Below, piece after piece: positions 56,470 to 64,000 of a DNA stretch of 64,000 nucleotides. Source of the stretch: Methylomonas sp. EFPC3 (GTDB lineage Bacteria; Pseudomonadota; Gammaproteobacteria; Methylococcales; Methylomonadaceae); assembly GCF_029643245.1 (NCBI RefSeq), contig NZ_CP116398.1, positions 744,001-808,000 on the forward strand. Reading direction: 5' to 3'. The notes beneath the pieces were generated by a model. It saw only the letters and a list, made by a program, of their open reading frames with translations, ran no database searches and had not been told where the DNA came from. Position numbers and translations under genes: made by a program. Position 1 is the stretch's first letter; each line of letters starts with the position of its first letter.

Positions 56470-57513
56470 ATGAGCATCACCCTACAAAACATCAGCAAAC
56501 AATTCGGCGATTTCAAAGCCCTGGACAACATCAACCTGGACATTCCGGAAGGCGAGTTGGTGGCGCTGCTTGGCCCGTCCGGCTGCGGCAAGACCACCTT
56601 GTTGCGCATCATCGCCGGCCTGGAACAGGCCGATCAAGGCCAGGTTTTTTTAAAAGGCGACAACGTCACTGAGCAGCCGGTGAAGAATCGGCAAATCGGT
56701 TTCGTGTTTCAACATTACGCCCTGTTTCGGCACATGACGGTGTTTGACAACATCGCCTTCGGCTTGCGCGTCAAATCGCACCGAGATCGGCCTAGCGAAG
56801 CGATCATCCGCAAGAAGGTTCATGACTTGCTGAATTTGGTGCAACTGGATTGGTTGCACGACCGATTTCCGGATCAATTGTCCGGCGGCCAGCGCCAGCG
56901 CATTGCGTTGGCCCGAGCCTTGGCAGTCGAGCCGTCGGTATTGCTGTTGGACGAGCCGTTCGGCGCGCTGGATGCCAGCGTGCGTAAAGATTTACGGCTG
57001 TGGTTGCGGCATTTGCACCACGAACTGAACGTGACCAGCATCTTCGTGACCCACGATCAGGAAGAAGCGATGGAAGTATCGAGCCAGATCGTGGTGCTGA
57101 ACCACGGCAGGATCGAACAAAAGGGCACGCCGACCGAAATTTACGATCATCCGGCCAGCGACTTCGTTTCCCGTTTCATCGGCCAGACCAACGTCTTCAA
57201 ACTCGACGACGAAGAGCACTTCTGGCTGAAGCAAAGCGGCGTGATCGTCGACGACTCGCAAGGGATTGTCGCCCACGTCCGGCCGCACAATATCGGTATC
57301 GAGAAACCGGTCGATCAGGCCAAGGCCCCCGTCTATCTGAAAGATTGGCAACATCTGGGCGGCACGATTCGGCTGGAATTGAACCGGGACGGCGTCAACG
57401 GTTCCGGCGCGACCATTTACGCCGAAATGCCGAACGAACAGTTCCGCGAGTTGGCCTTGGAGAAGGGCGACCGGGTGGCGCTGAGAATCAAGCATGCGCA
57501 TTGGTTCAACTGA
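56470..57513 (+). CDS. cysA: sulfate ABC transporter ATP-binding protein CysA
   Basis: A 347-residue ATPase. Walker A is GPSGCGKTT, the Q-loop is [20 protein letters not shown], the signature is [17 protein letters not shown], and Walker B is [16 protein letters not shown]. The C-terminal TOBE-like domain (about 240-340) is present. It powers CysTW. The ATG at 56470 begins the conserved [12 protein letters not shown]; the frame is open from 56440. Confidence 0.96.
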   Translation: MSITLQNISKQFGDFKALDNINLDIPEGELVALLGPSGCGKTTLLRIIAGLEQADQGQVFLKGDNVTEQPVKNRQIGFVFQHYALFRHMTVFDNIAFGLRVKSHRDRPSEAIIRKKVHDLLNLVQLDWLHDRFPDQLSGGQRQRIALARALAVEPSVLLLDEPFGALDASVRKDLRLWLRHLHHELNVTSIFVTHDQEEAMEVSSQIVVLNHGRIEQKGTPTEIYDHPASDFVSRFIGQTNVFKLDDEEHFWLKQSGVIVDDSQGIVAHVRPHNIGIEKPVDQAKAPVYLKDWQHLGGTIRLELNRDGVNGSGATIYAEMPNEQFRELALEKGDRVALRIKHAHWFN

Positions 57514-57547
57514 TGACTAGAACCCGTCTGCAAGGGAGTGTGAATCG

Positions 57548-58450
57548 ATGAATTTCAGCCAATTGGAGTTGCTGCGGTTGTTGCCGGAAACCCAGTTCAA
57601 CCTGTCGAAGGCGGCCGACAAAGTCAATATCGTTCAATCCGCCGCCAGCCGCCATATTCAATTGCTGGAAGATGAATTGGGCTCGCCGTTGCTGGAACGA
57701 CACGGCAAAAAAATCCTGGGTTTTACCCCGCTGGGCGAGCGGGTCATGAAGGAAATCGAAGGTATCGATCTGGCCAAACGCAACATCCAGACCATTGCCG
57801 ACGACTACCAGGCCAACCGCAACGGCGCGTTGCACATCGCCACGACGCACACGCAGGCCAAGTATTTGTTGCCGGAGCCGATCCGCAAATTTCGGGAGCA
57901 ATTTCCCGGTGTGACCATTTACATGGTGCAGTCGTCGCCGGGCGAAATCATCGATTTGCTGTATCGCCACGAAGCCGACATCGCCATCTGCACCGAAAAA
58001 ATGGAGGACAGCGAGAAACTGGTGATCAAGCCGTGCTACGAATGGAACCATGTGGCGATCGTGCCGCAGGGACATGCGTTGGCGGCGGCCAAGGTGACGC
58101 TGGAGAAACTGGCCTCTTATCCGTTATTGACCTATTCACCCGGTTACACCGGCCGCTCCAATATCGAAAAAGCCTTTGCCAAGCAAGGTCTGGATTTAAA
58201 TATCACCTTGTCGGCCGCCGACTCGGATGTCATCAAGACTTATGTCAGGCTGGGGCTGGGGGTGGGCATTATTTCCGGCGCTTCGTACGAGCCCGTCAAC
58301 GACAGCGATCTGGTCTGTATCGACCTGGCGCATTTGATTCCACGCTCAATGACCAAATTGGCGTATCTTAAGCAACTGTATCTGCCCACTTATTTACGTT
58401 GCTTTATTGAGGAATTGCTAAACGCCGATATTGGCCGGCCGGCGGCTTGA
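57548..58450 (+). CDS. cysB: CysB-type LysR transcriptional regulator
   Basis: A 300-residue LysR protein. The HTH (about 15-60) reads TQFNLSKAADKVNIVQSAAS followed by RHIQLLEDELGSPLLERHGK. The effector domain has LHIATTHTQAKYLLPEPIRK and YSPGYTGRSNIEKAF, which match CysB/Cbl, with the Thr/Ser residues that bind O-acetylserine or sulfate. It probably controls the sulfate operon and may sense the product of the adjacent serine acetyltransferase. The gene follows cysA by 34 bases. Confidence 0.92.
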   Translation: MNFSQLELLRLLPETQFNLSKAADKVNIVQSAASRHIQLLEDELGSPLLERHGKKILGFTPLGERVMKEIEGIDLAKRNIQTIADDYQANRNGALHIATTHTQAKYLLPEPIRKFREQFPGVTIYMVQSSPGEIIDLLYRHEADIAICTEKMEDSEKLVIKPCYEWNHVAIVPQGHALAAAKVTLEKLASYPLLTYSPGYTGRSNIEKAFAKQGLDLNITLSAADSDVIKTYVRLGLGVGIISGASYEPVNDSDLVCIDLAHLIPRSMTKLAYLKQLYLPTYLRCFIEELLNADIGRPAA

Positions 58451-58531
58451 ACAGGGTGCTACGGACGATGAGAGGGGATATTTTCAACGCTTTATAACGT
58501 ATTCGCGCCGTTGTGGCGCAAGGACATCAAC

Positions 58532-59505
<974 letters not shown>

Positions 59506-59509
<4 letters not shown>

Positions 59510-60435
59510 ATGTAAGCGATATTGGCTACGGCTGGGGTATCGACGCGCTGGTCGCCGAATTGCGCGACCTGCGCGTAAAATCGCTGGAAGATCGCCGTCG
59601 CCGCGAGCATCCGCCGAAATTGCCGTCGCGGAAAGTGCTCGGGCCGATCATTGATAGCCTCGGCGCGGTGTTGTTTCCGAATCGTTTGGGCCAGGAGGAC
59701 TTGAACGACGAAGGTATCGACTACTTTGTCGGCCATACCCTGGATAGCGTGTTGCGGAAGTTGAATTGGCAGGTAGCATTGGAGCTGCGTTTTGTCGCCG
59801 AGCAAAACGGCTCATCGACCGATGTCAAACCACGGGCAGTCGAGATAACCCGCGAATTTGCCAAACGGCTGCCGAAAATACGGCTGTTGATCGATAGCGA
59901 CATTCAGGCCGCGTACGAAGGCGATCCGGCCGCGCGTAGCTCGGACGAAGTGTTGGTGTGTTATCCGGGGATTACTGCGTCCATTCACCATCGGGTCGCC
60001 CACGAGCTTTACAATCTAGGAGCGCCGTTGGTGGCCCGGGTGATTGCCGAGTTGGCGCATTCGGCCACCGGTATCGACATCCATCCCGGCGCGCAAATTG
60101 CCGATTGTTTTTTTATCGACCACGGTACCGGCGTCGTCATCGGCGAGACTGCCGTGATCGGCAGCCGGGTGCGGGTCTACCAGGCCGTCACCTTGGGTGC
60201 GAAGCGCTTTGAAAAAGACGATAGCGGCATGCTGGTCAAGGGTAATGCCCGCCATCCGATCGTCGAGGACGATGTGGTGATTTATGCCGGCGCTACGATC
60301 TTGGGCCGGATCACGATAGGTAAGGGCTCGATCATCGGCGGCAATGTCTGGTTGACCCATAGCGTGCCGCCGGGCAGCCATGTCAGCCAAGGCCAAACCC
60401 GCACCGAAATTTTCGCCGCCGGTGGCGGCATTTGA
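59506..60435 (+). CDS. epsC: serine O-acetyltransferase, EpsC type
   Basis: The enzyme makes O-acetylserine for CysK. The 309 residues contain an N-terminal helical extension (about 1-130) characteristic of EpsC-type enzymes, then a left-handed beta helix with [40 protein letters not shown] and [20 protein letters not shown]. The His/Asp catalytic residues of the hexapeptide-repeat family are in FFIDHGTG. EpsC-type transferases are commonly found beside Family 2A encapsulins. It overlaps cysK (ATGA). Confidence 0.93.
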
Positions 60436-60700
60436 AGTTTTTTATAAAAAAAATCGGTTTAACCGAAAACTTTTTTACCGAACGCGTTTTTAATGCGCCG
60501 CCAAGAAAATCGTAATAAAAACAAATAGATAAAATCGGTTGACGACGTATAACGCGTTTTCTAAATTTCTCTAAACGTTATTTTTAGATAAGCATATTCA
60601 GTAACTCGATAACGGCCGCTGTTTCACAGTCTGCGCGGCTTGACAGCCTTTCCAACAAGCCAGTATCTTGATATCAATCATCCGCTGACCGGACCGCCGG

Positions 60701-60756
60701 AAGCCAATGAGTCTTGACCGTTTTAGTGACGGTGGAGGCTCATTGGCTTTTTTTTG
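60701..60756 (+). terminator. terminator-like hairpin in the encapsulin leader (possible attenuator)
   Basis: AAGCCAATGAG at 60701-60711 pairs perfectly with CTCATTGGCTT at 60739-60749, followed by eight T's. A nested stem (ACCGT/ACGGT with loop TTTAGTG) sits inside. It is about 100 bases before the encapsulin start. It is either the terminator of epsC or a conditional attenuator for the encapsulin operon. Confidence 0.82.
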
Positions 60757-60772
60757 GCCTGAAGAAAACTAG

Positions 60773-60805
60773 TGCATCAGGCCGGTTTCCGGTGCGGCTG
60801 ATGCA
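60773..60805 (+). promoter_or_regulatory. inverted repeat between hairpin and encapsulin start
   Basis: TGCATCAG at 60773-60780 pairs with CTGATGCA at 60798-60805; the stem is extended by CCG/CGG with one bulged base. It could be an operator for a dimeric regulator or a second RNA hairpin. Confidence 0.5.
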
Positions 60806-60859
60806 AAAAGGATCGCGAAGGCGATTTTCAATTGTCACCACACCACTTAGGGAGTTGTT

Positions 60860-61777
60860 ATGTCGGATATCCATGAAGCCCATACCGCGTTAGGCGACGT
60901 CGCCGCGCGCACCTTATCGAACGCCACCAAAACCGTGCCGATGATGGGCACGATTACGCCGCGCTGGCTGGTACACCTATTGCCTTGGGTACCGGTGGAA
61001 GCGGGTATCTATCGGGTCAACAAAGTTAAAAGCGAAACCAGCATTGCCGTCGATTGCTCCAGCCTGGACGAGAAAGTGCTGCCGCAAACTTTCGTCGATT
61101 ACGAAGAGTGGGGCCGCGAATACCGCCTGAATGCGGTCAACACCGTATTGGACGTGCACACCCGCGTTGCCGACTTGTATAGCAGCCCGCACAACCAAAT
61201 CCACGAGCAATTGCGGCTGACCATCGAAACCGTCAAGGAGCGCCAGGAAAGCGAACTGATCAATAACGCCGAATACGGTCTGTTGAACAACGTCGCCGAG
61301 TCGCAAAAGGTCAAAACCCGCAAAGGTTCGCCAACCCCGGACGATCTGGACGAACTGATCGCCCGAGTCTGGAAGGAACCGGCGTTTTTCCTGGCGCATC
61401 CGCGCGCCATAGCCGCCTTCGGCCGTGAAGCCACCCGTCGAGGCACGCCGCCGCCGACCGTGTCGTTGTTCGGTTCGCAGTTCATCACCTGGCGCGGTCT
61501 ACCGTTGATCCCAACCGACAAACTGAAAATCACCAACGGCAAAACCAACATTCTGCTGTTGAGGACTGGCGAAAGCCGGCAGGGCGTAGTCGGCTTGTAC
61601 CAACCGAATCTGACCGACGAACTGAGCATGGGCTTGTCGGTGCGCTTCATGGGCATCAACCACAAAGCCATTGCCTCGTATCTGGTGTCGCTGTATTGCT
61701 CGCTGGCGATTTTGACCGACGACGCCATCGGCGTGCTCGAAAACGTCGAAGTGGACAACTACTATGACTACGCCTAA
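60860..61777 (+). CDS. Family 2A encapsulin shell protein
   Basis: A 305-residue HK97-fold shell protein of the SrpI-like Family 2A. The N-terminal arm reads LGDVAARTLSNATKTVPMMG, then ITPRWLVHLLPWVPVEAGIY, the characteristic start of this family. The E-loop and P-domain follow, with KQ-type linker region ERQESELINNAEYGLLNNVA. The C-terminal part reads GESRQGVVGLYQPNLTDELS. Known members assemble into closed icosahedral shells that load a cysteine desulfurase and can store elemental sulfur. The stop overlaps the cargo start by 14 bases, so the pair is co-translated. Confidence 0.93.
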   Translation: MSDIHEAHTALGDVAARTLSNATKTVPMMGTITPRWLVHLLPWVPVEAGIYRVNKVKSETSIAVDCSSLDEKVLPQTFVDYEEWGREYRLNAVNTVLDVHTRVADLYSSPHNQIHEQLRLTIETVKERQESELINNAEYGLLNNVAESQKVKTRKGSPTPDDLDELIARVWKEPAFFLAHPRAIAAFGREATRRGTPPPTVSLFGSQFITWRGLPLIPTDKLKITNGKTNILLLRTGESRQGVVGLYQPNLTDELSMGLSVRFMGINHKAIASYLVSLYCSLAILTDDAIGVLENVEVDNYYDYA

Positions 61778-63569
61778 TCCGGATTTGGCCGCGCTGGCGC
61801 AACAAGCGCTGAACGGCGGCCCGGTGCCGGCCGGCTTGCCGGACACGGCAGAACTAAGCCGTCTGGCCAACCTGTACTTCAGCGCTACGCCGACCAGCGA
61901 CGCTACTGCTGTCGATAATGTGCCGCCATCAGCGGCGGCGGCAGCACCGTCGTTTCATTCGGTACCGGCTGGCTTTAACCGCCGTCCGGGCATCGACGAC
62001 GCTTTCGTGCCCACGGCGCCGAGTGCGGCCGCGTTTGGCGATCACTATAGCGATGCGATCGACAATGTGCCGCATTCGGCCGCCACGTTGGCGCCGGCCG
62101 CAAACGTAGCCTCCGGTTTCGATCGGCTGCCCGGTATCGACCAAAATGCGCTGTCGGGCTTGGTGTCGCGTAGCTTCGGTCTGCCCGGCGAAGCGGAACT
62201 GAAACAAGCCTTGGCCGTCAAGCCAGGCAACTTGGTGGGTTCCAAACCGCCGGCAGTCGCTTCGACGTTCTACTTTTTGAATGATGTCTCAGCCTTGGCT
62301 CGATCGGCGCAAATCCCAAGTCTGGGTTCGGCGCATCCGGCTTTCGACGTGCATGCGGTGCGCAAGGATTTTCCAATCCTCGCGGAACGCGTCAACGGCT
62401 ATCCGCTGGCCTGGCTCGATAACGCCGCAACCACGCAAAAGCCGCAATGCGTGATCGACCGGATTTCCGAGTTTTATCGACACGAGAACTCGAATATCCA
62501 CCGCGCCGCGCATGAACTGGCGGCGCGGGCTACCGACGCTTACGAGGGTGCTCGGGATACCGTGGCGCGTTTCATCAATGCGTCGTCGGCCGACGACATC
62601 GTATTTGTGCGCGGTTCCACCGAGGCGATCAACTTGGTCGCGCAAAGCTGGGGCCGGCAATTTATCGGCCAAGGCGACGAGATTGTCATCAGCTGGCTGG
62701 AGCATCACGCCAACATTGTGCCGTGGCAGCAGCTATGTCAGGAAACCGGCGCGGTGTTGCGGGTGATTCCGGTCGACGACGACGGCCAGGTGATTTTGGC
62801 CGAGTACCAAAAATTGCTGAACGCCAAAACCAAGCTGGTATCTTTCACCCAGGTTTCGAACGCCTTGGGTACCGTAACACCGGCGGCGGAAATGATCGAA
62901 CTGGCGCATCGGGCGGGGGCCAAGGTGTTGCTGGACGGCGCGCAATCGGTGTCGCATTTGCGGGTCGATGTGCAAAGTCTGGATTGCGATTGGTTCGTGT
63001 TTTCCGGCCACAAGATCTTCGGCCCGACCGGCATCGGCGTGTTGTACGGCAAGCCGGAACTGTTGGCAGCCACCCAGCCGTGGCAGGGCGGCGGTAATAT
63101 GATCGAAGACGTCACCTTCGAGAAAACCGTCTACCAGCCCGCCCCGGCCAAATTCGAAGCCGGTACCGGCAATATCGCCGATGCGGTAGGTTTGGGCGCG
63201 GCGCTGGATTATTTGAGCCGAATCGGCATCGAGAACGTGGCCCGTTACGAGCACGAGTTGCTGGAATACGGCATGCACGCGCTACGCATGATTCCGGGCT
63301 TGCGTTTGATCGGCACCGCGCCGGACAAAACCAGCGTGTTGTCGTTCGTATTAGCCGGCCATAGCACACAGGATGTCGGCAAAGCCTTGAACGAAGCCGG
63401 TATTGCCGTGCGTTCCGGCCACCATTGCGCCCAGCCGATTTTGCGCCGGTTTGGCTTGGAAGCGACGGTCAGGTCTTCACTGGCGTTCTACAACACCTAC
63501 GAAGAAATCGATCGCCTGGCAGCTGTGGTCAAACGTCTGCAATGTTCTAAAACCCACTTCAGCGGTTAG
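61764..63569 (+). CDS. cysteine desulfurase, encapsulin cargo (SufS-like with N-terminal targeting extension)
   Basis: A 601-residue protein. Residues 1-193 are a low-complexity Ala/Pro/Ser-rich extension with the motif ELSRLANLYFSATP near 30-43 and two similar motifs (DNVP at 51 and 100, PGID at 75 and 123). Such extensions are the cargo-loading part in Family 2A systems. Residues 194-601 are a type II cysteine desulfurase: AWLDNAATTQKPQ, the PLP Lys in FSGHKIFGP (K417) and the catalytic Cys in RSGHHCAQP (C555). It converts cysteine to alanine and releases sulfur. It overlaps the encapsulin by 14 bases. Confidence 0.93.
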   Translation: MTTPNPDLAALAQQALNGGPVPAGLPDTAELSRLANLYFSATPTSDATAVDNVPPSAAAAAPSFHSVPAGFNRRPGIDDAFVPTAPSAAAFGDHYSDAIDNVPHSAATLAPAANVASGFDRLPGIDQNALSGLVSRSFGLPGEAELKQALAVKPGNLVGSKPPAVASTFYFLNDVSALARSAQIPSLGSAHPAFDVHAVRKDFPILAERVNGYPLAWLDNAATTQKPQCVIDRISEFYRHENSNIHRAAHELAARATDAYEGARDTVARFINASSADDIVFVRGSTEAINLVAQSWGRQFIGQGDEIVISWLEHHANIVPWQQLCQETGAVLRVIPVDDDGQVILAEYQKLLNAKTKLVSFTQVSNALGTVTPAAEMIELAHRAGAKVLLDGAQSVSHLRVDVQSLDCDWFVFSGHKIFGPTGIGVLYGKPELLAATQPWQGGGNMIEDVTFEKTVYQPAPAKFEAGTGNIADAVGLGAALDYLSRIGIENVARYEHELLEYGMHALRMIPGLRLIGTAPDKTSVLSFVLAGHSTQDVGKALNEAGIAVRSGHHCAQPILRRFGLEATVRSSLAFYNTYEEIDRLAAVVKRLQCSKTHFSG

Positions 63570-63611
63570 TTAAGAGCGGGATCGGGGCAGAGCCCCGGTT
63601 CCGCTTGCCAT

Positions 63612-64000
63612 TCACGAAAATGCGCGTCGGCTTTGGTAAGTCTCGGCCTTGCCGGCCAGATAGTCAGAATCGCGTTTATTCGCCGACGTCACCGGCAGTT
63701 CGAAATAGCGGCCTTGCACCAAGCTGAAGCCGCTCTGTCTGGCCAATGCCGCGCTGCGCTTGTCGGCGACATCCAATAGCAAGCTGCGGCCATTGACCGA
63801 GGCGACCAGGCTGTTCAGTTGCTGGATTTTGCCCAGCAACTGGTTGTCTCTGACCTGATCCAACTGCTCGGCGGATAAGCCGACAAAATCCGGCGATAAC
63901 CGGGAGATCAATTCCAGCGCGGCTTTTTCCAGCGACTGAACGTCGAATTTCAACGCCAGCCGGTAACCGCGGCGTTGGTAATTTTCCAGACCTTTTTGCA
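63612..64000 (-). CDS. C-terminal part of an EAL-like domain protein (cut by window edge)
   Basis: The frame enters from the right edge and ends at 63612, giving about 129 residues. The visible part resembles the end of an EAL domain. ENYQRRGYRLALKFDVQSLE stands where family members have the xxLGVxLALDDFGTG stretch. Later, SGFSLVQGRYFELPV matches the final CDYIQGYYFSRP-type motif. The usual DDFGTG residues are not conserved, so the domain may be catalytically inactive. The start lies outside the window. It converges on the cargo gene, 43 bases apart. Confidence 0.6.
   Translation of the reverse strand, partial: QKGLENYQRRGYRLALKFDVQSLEKAALELISRLSPDFVGLSAEQLDQVRDNQLLGKIQQLNSLVASVNGRSLLLDVADKRSAALARQSGFSLVQGRYFELPVTSANKRDSDYLAGKAETYQSRRAFS

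Larger units (their letters stand above)
60436..60859 (+). promoter_or_regulatory. leader region of the encapsulin operon
   Basis: A 424-base gap, the longest in the sulfur island. The first part (60440-60620) is AT-rich, with a small palindrome and T6 after epsC (about 60454-60476) that could end the epsC transcript. The second part has a strong terminator-like hairpin (60701-60756) and another inverted repeat (60773-60805). The ribosome binding site is AGGGAG just before the ATG at 60860. A promoter in the AT-rich part is likely; I cannot place it. Confidence 0.6.

Overview
The window reads as chromosome of a gammaproteobacterial methanotroph, most like Methylomonas or another Methylococcales genus. 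This is an inference from protein style and gene content: a formate-tetrahydrofolate ligase, a VPLPA-CTERM sorting signal, a PrsT-like TPR lipoprotein, c-di-GMP riboswitches, and fairly high GC with short intergenic gaps. No rRNA, tRNA or CRISPR array was seen.

Layout. Positions 1-4543 hold the envelope/isoprenoid cluster frr-uppS-cdsA-dxr-rseP, followed by dsbC instead of the commonly adjacent bamA. On the minus strand, 5356-8808 encodes a CHASE2 histidine kinase, a FecR-domain protein and an OmpA lipoprotein, then mutS, a GNAT acetyltransferase and a glutathione S-transferase. Positions 13140-17400 are an AT-rich island. It carries two remnants of what looks like a large nuclease/helical-repeat (defence-type) protein, separated by an IS3-family element whose orfA end is tandemly duplicated (355-bp period). 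Next come two SAM methyltransferases divergent from an XRE/MmyB-type regulator, then metabolic genes (fhs, rpiA, ilvA, ppk2) and a HELLH metalloprotease-like protein.

Positions 27.8-48.6 kb form a cell-surface region. Two near-identical GEMM-type (class I c-di-GMP) riboswitches sit about 40 bases before start codons. One precedes a VPLPA-CTERM protein and a PBP/PstS-like secreted protein. The other precedes a filamentous-haemagglutinin-like exoprotein of about 3,370 residues, whose FhaC/ShlB-type exporter is encoded just upstream. The exoprotein gene is followed by a DUF2341-ExbB fusion, ExbD (broken by one extra T in a T6 run), TonB, a porin and a periplasmic coiled-coil protein. I infer a c-di-GMP-controlled adhesin locus with its own TonB-type energy module.

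Positions 51.4-63.6 kb form a sulfur island: a YezD-like small protein, an alginate-export-type porin, the sulfate ABC transporter (sbp, cysT, cysW, cysA), a CysB-type regulator, cysK and an EpsC-type serine acetyltransferase. After a 424-base leader with a strong terminator-like hairpin comes a Family 2A encapsulin shell gene, overlapping the gene of its cysteine desulfurase cargo. The cargo has a roughly 190-residue low-complexity N-terminal extension with a duplicated motif. The island therefore links sulfate uptake, cysteine synthesis and sulfur release from cysteine inside a protein shell. It is the most striking system in the window. The right edge cuts an EAL-like gene.
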